This document shows, in pieces, positions 9,045-17,628 of a DNA stretch of 64,000 nucleotides. Location of the stretch: contig CAKUHA010000002.1 of the NCBI GenBank assembly GCA_934655755.1, positions 186,001 through 250,000 of the forward strand, read 5' to 3'. The DNA is from an uncultured Collinsella sp. Lineage in GTDB: Bacteria > Actinomycetota > Coriobacteriia > Coriobacteriales > Coriobacteriaceae. A program made the translations under genes and the position numbers. Below the pieces are notes generated by a model. That model was given only the letters and a program-made list of their open reading frames with translations, was not told where the DNA came from and did no database searches. The stretch's first letter is position 1; each line of letters starts with the position of its first letter.

Positions 9045-11222
9045 TTAGGGGAGGAGCTTCATGGCGGCGTCGTGGGCGGCGTGCTCGTAGGCGTCGTCGA
9101 GGGGTTTGAGCGGCAACAGGGCGGCGGCCTGTGCGTCGCCACGGCGTTCGAGGGCGTGGGCGATCAGCCAGTCGGCGAGTTCGGGGTTCTTGGGCAGCGC
9201 CGGGCCATGCAGGTACGTGCCGATGACGCCCTTGTAGATCAGACCCTCAAAGCCATCGTCGCCGTTGTTGCCGGTGCCCGTGACGACGGACGTTCCGAGC
9301 GGCGTGGCGTCGGCGTCCAAAAGCGTGCGGCCACCGTGGTTCTCGAATCCCACAAAGGGCTCGGGTGCCAGATCGGTTTTGACGGCTACGTTGCCGATCA
9401 GGCGGTCGGAGCCGCGTACGGTTTCGGCGGCAATGACCCCCAGACCCTCGATGCGATCTTCGCCCATATAGTACGAACGGCCGAGCAGCTGATAGCCGCC
9501 ACAGATGGCAAGCAGCGAGCCGCCATCCTCAACATAGGCTGCGACCTTGTCTTTTTGGGCGAGCAGCTCGTGCGCCACGGCTAGCTGGTCGCGGTCGGAG
9601 CCGCCACCCATCATGACGATATCGGCATCGGTCAAATCAAGCATTTCGCCCATACGGACCTCGTCTACACGCGCGGGAATGCCACGCCAGGCGCAGCGGC
9701 GCTCGAGGGCAATGACGTTGCCGCCGTCGGCATAGAGGTTGAGGGCATCGGGGTACAGGTAGACGATACGCAGGGGGCGCGAAAGCTCGACCGGCGCAAT
9801 ATCGGTGGGGACAGCGCTACCATCGGCACGCGTTACGGCGTGGGAGACAATCGAGCTTGCATCGTCGTCTTTAAGCTCGTCGAGCTCCTTGACCAGCGGC
9901 GGGAAGGCCGTGTAGTTGGCGACGGCGTAGAAAGTGTCGCCGGCAGCCTCGTCTGCCACGGCGCCAATTGCCTGCGCGACGTCCGAGATAATGGCGGCGT
10001 CGATACCGGCGTACTTGAGGCGCACCTGCATATCGTGTGCACGCGTGCCGCCGGCAAAGGCGATAAGCCCTGGAGTATCGGCAATGCGCTCGAAGTCGAC
10101 GTCGTAGATCCACGAAACATCGTGGCCGTCAGCGCTGTTGTCGTTCAGGAAGAAAGCGCAGAGTCTGCCGCCCGCCGTCTTAATGGACTGGATCTGGCGA
10201 TCGAAGCCCACGGGATTTTTGGCCAAGTTTGCCTCGACGGTGCGACCGGCAATATCCCAGCGGCCCATGCGTCCGCCGGCGGGGACGTAGGCATCGAGCG
10301 TGGGCTGCAAGTGCGCCGTATCCACGCCTAACTCATGTGCGGCAAAGAAGGCGGCGGCAACGTTGTAGACCATGTACAGGCCGTTGTAGCGCGTGGTGAT
10401 ATGCACGGCGGGCGCGTTGGCCTCGGGTCCAAAGGTCAGGTCAAAGCCGTAGCCGTCGCAGCCGAGCTCCACGCCCGTCACGCGACGGAGCAGCGCGGGA
10501 CGACTCCAACCGCACGAAGGACAATGATAGGCGCCAAGCTGTCCGTACTGCACGTAGTCGTACTCCAACGGGGCGTTGCACTGCGAGCAAAAGCGCGAGT
10601 CGCTAATGCGGTCAGACTCGGTGTTGGTGGCGCCATCGATGCCAAAGGCAATACTCGCGTTGGGAATGCGCGCGGCGATCGAGGCGCACAGCGGGTCATC
10701 GGCGTTATAGATGAGCATCGTTGTCGGCGAGAGTTCCAGCGCATGGGCGATGACGTCCTGAGTATGGTCGATCTCGCCGTAGCGGTCCAACTGGTCGCGG
10801 AACAGGTTGAGCAGCACAAAGTACGTTGGTTTGAGCTTGGGCAGAACGCGTACGGTGTAGAGCTCGTCGCACTCAAAGACGCCCACGCGCTTGCCGCTGC
10901 CGGCGCGCTTAAGTCCGCTGCGTGCCTCGAGCAGCGCACCCACCACGCCCGGCTCCATATTGTTGCCGGCGCGGTTGCACACCACGGTGGCACCGCTGGC
11001 GGCAACGGCGTCGGCGATCAGGTTGGAGGTCGTGGTCTTGCCGTTGGTGCCGGTGATCACCACGCTGCGGTCGACGAGGCCCGCGAGGTCGCTCAGCAGC
11101 TCGGGGTTAATCTTCATAGCGATGCGGCCGGGAAGCACGCCGCCCTGGCGCTTAAGGACGGAGCGCAGCCCCCAGCGAGCGATATCGCTCGAGGTGCAGG
11201 CGAGAGATGAGCGGAGGTTCAT
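9045..11222 (-). CDS. lipid II isoglutaminyl synthase, MurT and GatD fused in one chain
   Basis: A 725-residue fusion. Residues about 1-480 are MurT: the Mur ligase P-loop GTNGKTTT (58-65), a Cys4 zinc ribbon (Cys212, 215, 234, 237) and the C-terminal MurT domain. Residues about 482-725 are GatD, a class I glutamine amidotransferase with nucleophile Cys574 (LLAICGGYQLLG) and His672 (GTYLHGP). MurT-GatD amidates the D-Glu of the peptidoglycan stem to D-isoglutamine using glutamine and ATP on the cytoplasmic face of lipid II. In Staphylococcus these are two proteins of one complex. The start at 11222 has TAGGAAC upstream and aligns with known MurT N-termini. Two TPR-like genes precede it on the same strand. 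Confidence 0.92.
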   Translation of the reverse strand: MNLRSSLACTSSDIARWGLRSVLKRQGGVLPGRIAMKINPELLSDLAGLVDRSVVITGTNGKTTTSNLIADAVAASGATVVCNRAGNNMEPGVVGALLEARSGLKRAGSGKRVGVFECDELYTVRVLPKLKPTYFVLLNLFRDQLDRYGEIDHTQDVIAHALELSPTTMLIYNADDPLCASIAARIPNASIAFGIDGATNTESDRISDSRFCSQCNAPLEYDYVQYGQLGAYHCPSCGWSRPALLRRVTGVELGCDGYGFDLTFGPEANAPAVHITTRYNGLYMVYNVAAAFFAAHELGVDTAHLQPTLDAYVPAGGRMGRWDIAGRTVEANLAKNPVGFDRQIQSIKTAGGRLCAFFLNDNSADGHDVSWIYDVDFERIADTPGLIAFAGGTRAHDMQVRLKYAGIDAAIISDVAQAIGAVADEAAGDTFYAVANYTAFPPLVKELDELKDDDASSIVSHAVTRADGSAVPTDIAPVELSRPLRIVYLYPDALNLYADGGNVIALERRCAWRGIPARVDEVRMGEMLDLTDADIVMMGGGSDRDQLAVAHELLAQKDKVAAYVEDGGSLLAICGGYQLLGRSYYMGEDRIEGLGVIAAETVRGSDRLIGNVAVKTDLAPEPFVGFENHGGRTLLDADATPLGTSVVTGTGNNGDDGFEGLIYKGVIGTYLHGPALPKNPELADWLIAHALERRGDAQAAALLPLKPLDDAYEHAAHDAAMKLLP

Positions 11223-11267
11223 AAAACCGTTCCTAACGTTAATGACATGGTCGGGGCGAGCGCGTCG

Positions 11268-12311
11268 CTAAAAGCCGTAGCGGCGCGCAAATTCCTGGGC
11301 AAGCTGCGAAACGTCTTCGCAGGCGTTGGCCCAGGGGGCAAAGTCGGGGGTGTCAGAGATGATGCCGTCGGCTTCCCAAACCGCCTGATGCGAAAGGTCC
11401 CAAGGGTCGCGCGGCTCGGGGCGGCAGGGAAGATACGGCGTCTGGTACACCGGGTTCAGCAAAAAGAACGCGCCGCCTTCGCAGCGGTTTGCGAACTCGC
11501 GCAGTGCGCGCGCCGCCGGGCGCATCTTGTTCGTTTTGAACAACAGAATCGTGCGGGCGAGCAGGTACCAGGGGGAGTTCTCGAGCGCATCGGCTCCCAT
11601 CTGCTCCTCGAGCTGGTGGGCCAGGGCAAAAAAGCCGTCCTGGTCTTCCAAGCGGGCGAGGGCAAGCAGCACGGTACCGGCGGCTCGGGTGGGATAGCCC
11701 TCTGCCTTAAGAACGCGGCGGGCATAGTTGGCGGCGGCGCGGTAGCGGGCGCTTGCCATACATAGCTGCGAGATGGCTTCGAGTGTGTGGAGCCACCCGA
11801 TAAGGGCCGGCTCGCTCACGGTAAGATCGGCTGCCGTGACGCCGTCTGCCAGCACGTTGTTGGCCCAGTAATGCGGGGCCTCCATGTCAAATCCAGGCAC
11901 GCTTTGCTGCAGGTAATCGGCCGTGCTCGCTTCGAGCTTCATCAGGTCGCCCAGGCACGCATCGACCGGCGTGTCCGCCAAAATGATGGCGAGCAGCTGG
12001 GCGTCGACGGCCAGCGCATCGACGCGAACGATCTTGAGCAGCTCATCGCGCATGTCGTCGAACAGGCGATTGCGCGTCTGCTCGAACTCCTCGTCGCTGC
12101 CCATGTCCTCGATACGGCGAAGCTCATCGAGCAAATGACGATGAACGCCGGCATAGGACAGCAACGCTTGGGCATGCTCGGTCTGCGCATACTTTTGAGG
12201 GTTTGCGCTTATGTCAGTATGGACAAGCTCGCGTGCTGCATCGGTGAGCTCGGGGTGCGATGCCAAGTAGGTGCGCTCCAGGTAGGCAGGGATGTAGACG
12301 CTCGGATCCAT
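11268..12311 (-). CDS. helical-repeat (TPR-like) protein of unknown function
   Basis: A 347-residue, alanine- and leucine-rich, almost wholly helical cytoplasmic protein with no signal peptide or membrane segment. The middle (about residues 190-275, ASARYRAAANYARRVLKAE to TNKMRPAARALREFANRC) has the paired-helix pattern of tetratricopeptide or ST7-like repeats. Its ATG shares one base with the stop of the preceding gene (TAATG), so the two are coupled and may act together. It lies 45 bases before murT-gatD. I do not recognise a specific family. Confidence 0.8.
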   Translation of the reverse strand: MDPSVYIPAYLERTYLASHPELTDAARELVHTDISANPQKYAQTEHAQALLSYAGVHRHLLDELRRIEDMGSDEEFEQTRNRLFDDMRDELLKIVRVDALAVDAQLLAIILADTPVDACLGDLMKLEASTADYLQQSVPGFDMEAPHYWANNVLADGVTAADLTVSEPALIGWLHTLEAISQLCMASARYRAAANYARRVLKAEGYPTRAAGTVLLALARLEDQDGFFALAHQLEEQMGADALENSPWYLLARTILLFKTNKMRPAARALREFANRCEGGAFFLLNPVYQTPYLPCRPEPRDPWDLSHQAVWEADGIISDTPDFAPWANACEDVSQLAQEFARRYGF

Positions 12312-13387
12312 TAGAGGTCCCCTCCCTTAAACGGCAGGCCCTGCTCGGCCGCGCGCAGGATACGCTCGTCGATCTGGGAGCGCACGATGTCGTTGGTGGC
12401 GACCCAGGCGGCAAAGCTGGCGTTGTCGGGGGCGCCCAGGCCCTCCTGCAGCACCGGCGTCGCCTCGGACAGGGCAAGAACGAGCTCGTCGGTGGAGCCT
12501 GCACCCACGTTGACGCGGGCATAGATGCCATCGGGAAACTCAGTTTGGAAGTAGAGCGCCTCGGCCGCGTGCGGGCACGAGCGCGTCAGGATGCGCAGGT
12601 AATGCTCGGCACCCTCGTAGTCCAGCTCGCGCCAGGCAGCGCTCATCAGCGCGATGAGCGTCCACGGGTCCAAGTCGCGTTCTGCATCCTTGGGACGACG
12701 GCGCAGCGGCGTGTTGGCGAGATAGGGGACGGAGTGGGCAGAGCGAAAGCGCTTGAGCTCCTCAGCGGGGTATTCGAGCTTTGCCATGGCGAGCATTGCG
12801 GTGTGGCGGACGCCGGCAGGATCGTTGGGGGCAAAGTCGAGGCTGCGGTTTGCGGCTTCGAGCGACATGCGGTAGCGGCCGCTAATGAGCGCGCGCGATG
12901 CCAAGGCGGCAAGCCAGCGCAGATAGGGACGGCGGGTCAGGTCGCCTGCGGCCTCGCGCTCGTAGGGGTCCTGCGCCGAGGCAATCTTGAGCGCCAGATC
13001 GTGCTCCACCTCGTCGCACTTGGACACCAGATACTGCACGTATTCCTCGTTGGATTCGGCGGTGAGCGCCGTCAGCATGCGCTGGGCATCCCAGTTAGCC
13101 GGATCGAGCGCGGCTGCCTCGCGGAGCATGTTCTCGGCTGCGGCTTCTTCTTGCTCTGCCTGGGCGTCGTCGGGGATAAAGGGGATGCGGTAGTCGACAG
13201 CCTCGACCACCTTGGCAATGAGGTGCCCGGCGCGGTCGTGGTCGTGCACGATGAGCGGCGCGGGGTCGCGGGTGAATTGCTCCATCAGACGCTCGACGGC
13301 GGGGCCGTCGGTGAGCGGGATATTGTCGCGGCGCAAGGCCTCAAGAACGAGGCGATGGCAATCCTCTTGAATGGGGTCGAATGCCAT
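12311..13387 (-). CDS. helical-repeat (TPR-like) protein of unknown function
   Basis: A 358-residue acidic, helix-rich protein with no signal peptide. Residues about 185-290 (RYRMSLEAANRSLDFAPND, AWRELDYEGAEHYLRILTRSCP) show tandem TPR-like helical pairs, and the region around residue 80 (AAALDPANWDAQRMLTAL) shows another. The start at 13387 was chosen because AAAGGAGG lies seven bases upstream; a longer in-frame start lacks one. It is the first gene of a minus-strand cluster with 11268-12311 and murT-gatD. It and the next gene may have a shared origin, but I cannot show that by eye. Confidence 0.8.
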   Translation of the reverse strand: MAFDPIQEDCHRLVLEALRRDNIPLTDGPAVERLMEQFTRDPAPLIVHDHDRAGHLIAKVVEAVDYRIPFIPDDAQAEQEEAAAENMLREAAALDPANWDAQRMLTALTAESNEEYVQYLVSKCDEVEHDLALKIASAQDPYEREAAGDLTRRPYLRWLAALASRALISGRYRMSLEAANRSLDFAPNDPAGVRHTAMLAMAKLEYPAEELKRFRSAHSVPYLANTPLRRRPKDAERDLDPWTLIALMSAAWRELDYEGAEHYLRILTRSCPHAAEALYFQTEFPDGIYARVNVGAGSTDELVLALSEATPVLQEGLGAPDNASFAAWVATNDIVRSQIDERILRAAEQGLPFKGGDL

Positions 13388-13888
13388 GGGGCCTCCTTTG
13401 CTGCGGTTAGGGTTCAAATGTCTCTATATAAGGTTCTAGTTTACCCGCATGTGGAGCGCCGAGGACGTCACGCTGCGACATGCACTGTTGCACCACGAAG
13501 GCGGCTGTCACACAGGCGTCTGCGCGCTGACTATGCGACTGGTATCACGGTGCCGTAAACGGTCGATTTTGGGCGGCGAACGGCGTGCGTTTTGGAGGCA
13601 GGCAGCGGCGGAAAATGCGTATAGCCAACTCTGATAAAACGTTTGCCCAGCTTGGGACAATAAACGCAATGCAAGAGTTTTCTGGGATAGAAAAAACGTT
13701 TCATCATTGGTAGCTTTGGATGAATATCTGACCAACCAGAACGGTAAAATAATGCATGTCCGAGCGTTGAGACGTTTAGACATCGCGTGTCGCCATCGCC
13801 GGCGGCGCGCAAATACGGTCCTGACGGAGCCAATCGGGTGCTCCGTTATATACACAAGTCTAAGAGGGGCTTGTTTAGGAGGCACAGT
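13388..13888. other. intergenic region between divergent genes
   Basis: Holds the promoters of the minus-strand TPR/murT cluster and of the plus-strand alcohol dehydrogenase. I see no convincing gene, RNA or palindrome such as a Rex site. Confidence 0.6.
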
Positions 13889-15112
13889 ATGGGACGTTTT
13901 ACCAATCCTCGCGATCTGTACTTTGGTGAGGGCGCTCGCCACGAGGTGAAGAACCTCAAGGGCAAGAAGGCCATCATCGTTTCTGGCGGCAGCTCCATGC
14001 GCCGCGGCGGGTTCCTGCAGGACGTCGAGGCCGACCTCAAAGAGGCCGGCATGGAGGTCAAGCTGTTCGAGGGCGTCGAGTCCGACCCGTCCATCGAGAC
14101 GGTCATGAAGGGCGCCGAGGCCATGCGCGAGTTCGAGCCCGACTGGATTATCGCCATCGGCGGCGGCTCGCCCATCGATGCCGCTAAGGCCATGTGGGTC
14201 TTCTACGAGTATCCCGAGGAGTCCTTCGACAACATCATCCAGCCGTTCAGCTTCCCCGAGCTGCGCCAGAAGGCTCATTTCTGCGCCATCTCCTCGACCT
14301 CCGGCACCGCTACCGAGGTCACCGCGTTCTCCGTCATTACCGACTACGCCAAGGGCATCAAGTACCCGCTGGCCGACTTCAACATCACCCCTGATGTCGC
14401 CATCGTCGACCCCGAGCTCACCTACACCATGCCCGCCAAGCTGTGCGCTCACACCGGCATGGATGCTCTGACCCACTGCATGGAGGCCTACGTTTCTACC
14501 TTCGCCTCTATGTTCACCGACGCCAACGCTCTGCACGGCATCCGCGAGATCGTCGAGTGGCTGCCCAAGTCCTATGCTGGCGACCATGAGGCCCGTCAGC
14601 ACATGCACGAGGCTCAGTGCATCGCCGGTATCGCCTTCTCCTCGGGCCTGCTCGGCATCGTTCACTCCATGGCTCACAAGACCGGTGCCGCCTTTGAGAA
14701 CGGCCACATCATCCACGGTGCTGCTAACGCCATGTACCTGGGCAAGGTCATCCAGTGGAACTCCAAGGACCCGCGTGCTGCCGAGCGTTACGCTTACGTG
14801 GCCAAGGAGATCCTGCATCTTCCCGGCGAGACCAACGAGGAACTCATCGCTGCGCTCGTCCAGAAGATTCGCGACCTCAACGACCAGCTCAACATTCCGC
14901 AGTCCATCAAGGATTACGCGAATGGTGGCGTGAAGGTCGACGCCGAGAACCCGCAGATGGTTTCCGAGGAGGAGTTCCTCGCCAAGCTGCCCGAGATCGC
15001 CGCGAACGCCGAGACCGATGCCTGCACGCCGGAGAACCCGCGTGAGACCAAGGCTGCCGACTTCGAGAAGATCCTCAAGGCCTGCTACTACGACACCGAC
15101 ATCGATTTCTAA
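13889..15112 (+). CDS. iron-containing alcohol dehydrogenase
   Basis: A 407-residue NAD(P)-linked group III alcohol dehydrogenase. It has the dinucleotide-binding motif AIGGGSPIDAAKAM (about residues 90-103), the STSGTATEVT segment, and metal-ligand motifs (Asp/His) in HTGMDALTHCMEAY and in the SMAHKTGAAFENGHIIHGAANA region. It probably reduces a short-chain aldehyde during fermentation; the substrate is unclear (butanol or 1,2-propanediol type). The start at 13889 follows TAGGAGG. A longer upstream frame was rejected. Strong codon bias suggests high expression. It precedes two glycerol dehydrogenase-like genes, each separated by a terminator. Confidence 0.93.
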   Translation: MGRFTNPRDLYFGEGARHEVKNLKGKKAIIVSGGSSMRRGGFLQDVEADLKEAGMEVKLFEGVESDPSIETVMKGAEAMREFEPDWIIAIGGGSPIDAAKAMWVFYEYPEESFDNIIQPFSFPELRQKAHFCAISSTSGTATEVTAFSVITDYAKGIKYPLADFNITPDVAIVDPELTYTMPAKLCAHTGMDALTHCMEAYVSTFASMFTDANALHGIREIVEWLPKSYAGDHEARQHMHEAQCIAGIAFSSGLLGIVHSMAHKTGAAFENGHIIHGAANAMYLGKVIQWNSKDPRAAERYAYVAKEILHLPGETNEELIAALVQKIRDLNDQLNIPQSIKDYANGGVKVDAENPQMVSEEEFLAKLPEIAANAETDACTPENPRETKAADFEKILKACYYDTDIDF

Positions 15113-15134
15113 TCGACTCTTGTTATCGTAACGA

Positions 15135-15172
15135 GGGGCTCCGCACGTATCCGTACGGAGCCCCTTTCTTTT
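15135..15172 (+). terminator. terminator after the alcohol dehydrogenase
   Basis: Stem ggggctccg ... cggagcccc followed by tttctttttaa. Confidence 0.92.
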
Positions 15173-15196
15173 TAATTATTAGAGAATGGGATAAAA

Positions 15197-16297
15197 ATGG
15201 CTGCAATCTTCAATAGCCCCAGCAAGTACATCCAGGGCCCGGACGAGCTGGCCAAGCTCGGCTCCTATGTCGAGCCGCTCGGCGCTAAGGCCCTCGTCAT
15301 CGTGACGCCTTCGGGCAAGAAGCGCGTCGGTGCCAAGATCGAGGGCGGCTTTGCCGAGGCTAAGGCCGAGCTGCTGTTTGAGGACTTTAACGGCGAGTGC
15401 TCCAAGGGCGAGGTCGATCGTCTGGTTGCGCTCGCTCGCGACAACGGCTGCGACATCATCGTTGGCGTCGGTGGCGGCAAGATCCTCGACACCGCGAAAG
15501 CCGTTGCCTACTACCTGGAGTCTCCGGTCATCATTTGCCCCACCATCGCTTCGACCGATGCCCCGTGCTCGGCGCTCTCGGTGCTCTACACCGATGACGG
15601 CCAGTTCGACAAGTACCTGTTCCTTAAGGCGAACCCCAATATCGTCCTTATGGACACCACGGTCATCGCCGCAAGCCCGGTGCGCCTGACGGTGGCGGGC
15701 ATGGGCGATGCGCTCGCAACCTACTTTGAGGCCCAGGCGACGCATGATGCCGACGGTGGCACCTGCGCTGGCGGCAAGGGCGGCATGGCCGGTCTGGCGC
15801 TCGCCAAGCTCTGCTACGAGACGCTTATGGCCGATGGCGTCAAGGCCAAGGTCGCGCTGGAGAAGGGTGCGCTCACGCCTGCCGTCGAGCATATCATCGA
15901 GGCCAATACGCTGCTTTCGGGCATTGGCTTTGAGAGCTCGGGCCTTGCTGCTGCTCATGCCATCCACAATGGCCTGACGATGCTGCCCGAGTGCCACGGC
16001 ATGTACCACGGCGAGAAGGTCGCCTTTGGCACCATCGTCCAGCTGGTACTCGAGGATGCTCCGACTGAGAAACTCGAGGAAGTCTTGGGCTTCTGCATTG
16101 AGCTGGGCCTGCCGGTCACGATGAAGGAACTTGGCGTTGCCGAGCTTACGCGCGAGCAGGCCATGATCGTTGCCGAGGCCGCCTGTGCACCCGAGGACAC
16201 CATGTGCAACATGCCGTTTGAGGTGACGCCCGAGATGGTCGCAAACGCCATTCTGGGCGCCGACGCACTGGGCCACTACTACCTCATGGATGAGTAA
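15197..16297 (+). CDS. gldA: glycerol dehydrogenase
   Basis: A 366-residue NAD-linked zinc glycerol dehydrogenase (glycerol to dihydroxyacetone). Evidence: N-terminal SPSKYIQGPDELAKLG, nucleotide motif IVGVGGGKILDTAKA, CPTIASTDAPCSALSV, and metal ligands in GMGDALATYFEA (Asp near residue 170), AAHAIHNG and HGEKVAFG. No strong Shine-Dalgarno precedes the ATG at 15197. A second, more divergent paralogue follows at 16410. Substrate specificity within the family (glycerol, 1,2-propanediol, hydroxyacetone) cannot be decided from sequence alone. Confidence 0.94.
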   Translation: MAAIFNSPSKYIQGPDELAKLGSYVEPLGAKALVIVTPSGKKRVGAKIEGGFAEAKAELLFEDFNGECSKGEVDRLVALARDNGCDIIVGVGGGKILDTAKAVAYYLESPVIICPTIASTDAPCSALSVLYTDDGQFDKYLFLKANPNIVLMDTTVIAASPVRLTVAGMGDALATYFEAQATHDADGGTCAGGKGGMAGLALAKLCYETLMADGVKAKVALEKGALTPAVEHIIEANTLLSGIGFESSGLAAAHAIHNGLTMLPECHGMYHGEKVAFGTIVQLVLEDAPTEKLEEVLGFCIELGLPVTMKELGVAELTREQAMIVAEAACAPEDTMCNMPFEVTPEMVANAILGADALGHYYLMDE

Positions 16298-16309
16298 ATC
16301 AAGCTAAGG

Positions 16310-16344
16310 AAGGGGCAAAGCCAACAGATGGCTTTGCCCCTTTT
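16310..16344 (+). terminator. terminator after gldA
   Basis: Thirteen-base arms aaggggcaaagcc / ggctttgcccctt with an eight-base loop, ending in a short T-tract. Confidence 0.85.
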
Positions 16345-16348
16345 GCTA

Positions 16349-16379
16349 TGGTGCAAAGAGGTCAGGTTACTTTGCACCA
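16349..16379. repeat. perfect 10-bp inverted repeat between the gldA paralogues
   Basis: tggtgcaaag and ctttgcacca flank the loop aggtcaggtta. It directly follows the gldA terminator and belongs with the other unexplained intergenic hairpins of the core DNA. Confidence 0.65.
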
Positions 16380-16409
16380 ATCGTTGTTTGATGAAGGGCG
16401 GATTCTCGT

Positions 16410-17477
16410 ATGGCGCTTCCTATGGTTTATGGCGGTCCCGGCCGGTATGTTCAGGGGCCGGGCGAACTTTCGCGTCAGGGCAGGTATTTGTCATGGTTGG
16501 GCTGCGCTGCCTATGTCTTGTTTGACCAGGGCACCGAGGATCGGCTGTGCAGGCAGATCGTCGATGGATTTCTGAACGAAGATCTAAGCGAGCCGTTCTT
16601 TAAGATTTATAACGGTCCGTGTACGGAAGAGGCCGTTGTCGGAATGGCTCAGGAAGCCCAGGCCGAGTATTGCGACATGGTGGTGGGCATTGGCGGCGGC
16701 AAGATGCTCGATATCGCCAAGGCAGTAGCGTTTTATGCCGAGCTGCCGTTGTGTGTATGCCCCACGGCGGCTTCGATGGACGGCCCGTGCAGTGCGATTT
16801 CGGTGCTGTATCACGAGGATGGGTCGTTCGACCGCTACTTGATACTCGACAAAAATCCCGATCTGGTCGTGGTCGATACCAACGTGGTTGCGGCAGCACC
16901 ACTGCGGATGACGGTCGCTGGTATGGGCGATGCGCTGGCAACGTACTTTGAGGCGCGTTCGTGCGCCGCGGCGCACGGCACCAACGAGCACGGTGGCGCG
17001 CCAGGGCACTTGGCCCTGGTTGCGGCTCGTGCCTGCTATGACACACTTATGGAGTGCGGTATCGCTGCCAAGCGGGATCTCAAAAAGGGGCGTACATCGC
17101 CAGCGGTTGAACGCCTGATCGAGTGCAATATTCTGCTCTCGGGCGTCGGCTTTGAGAGCGGTGGCTTGGCGTTGGCACATGCCATCGCCAACGGTCTGAC
17201 GATTCTGCCCGAGTGCAAGGCCATGCATGGTGAGGCTGTGGCATTTGGCCTGGCGGTGCAGCTGCGCCTGGAGCGTGCGCCCGAGTTTGATCAGGTGCTC
17301 GAGTTTTGCCAACGCGTTGGTCTGCCGACGACGCTCGAGGAGCTGGGCCTTGGCGAGATTTCCGATGCCGACCTGCAGAGTGTTGCGGACGCAACTTTTA
17401 AGAACGAGCGCAATATGGCCAACGAGCAGGCCAAGGTGACCAAACAAAAGCTCGTGCAGCTCATGCGCGAGGCATAG
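16410..17477 (+). CDS. glycerol dehydrogenase family paralogue
   Basis: A 355-residue paralogue of the gldA product: VVGIGGGKMLDIAKAVAFY, CPTAASMDGPCSAISVLY, GMGDALATYFEARS, LALAHAIANG and MHGEAVAFG. The three metal ligands (Asp, His, His) are kept, but HAIHNG of the neighbour is HAIANG here and the N-terminus differs. Function is probably a zinc or iron polyol/hydroxyketone dehydrogenase; the substrate may have shifted. The ATG at 16410 has only a weak purine-rich site (aagggcgg) about 13 bases upstream. It ends 151 bases before a four-cluster Fe-S protein gene. Confidence 0.88.
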   Translation: MALPMVYGGPGRYVQGPGELSRQGRYLSWLGCAAYVLFDQGTEDRLCRQIVDGFLNEDLSEPFFKIYNGPCTEEAVVGMAQEAQAEYCDMVVGIGGGKMLDIAKAVAFYAELPLCVCPTAASMDGPCSAISVLYHEDGSFDRYLILDKNPDLVVVDTNVVAAAPLRMTVAGMGDALATYFEARSCAAAHGTNEHGGAPGHLALVAARACYDTLMECGIAAKRDLKKGRTSPAVERLIECNILLSGVGFESGGLALAHAIANGLTILPECKAMHGEAVAFGLAVQLRLERAPEFDQVLEFCQRVGLPTTLEELGLGEISDADLQSVADATFKNERNMANEQAKVTKQKLVQLMREA

Positions 17478-17628
17478 CTTGGCACTTGATTGGCCTTGTG
17501 CAATCGAGGCGGCGATAGACCATAGGCTATTTGCCGCAAAGATGCGCCGCATGGAATTTGCCCGAGGCGTGGGCCGATGGCGTATCATTATCACTTGCTT
17601 GTTTGCACTGCTCAGGGAGGGGCCGCGC

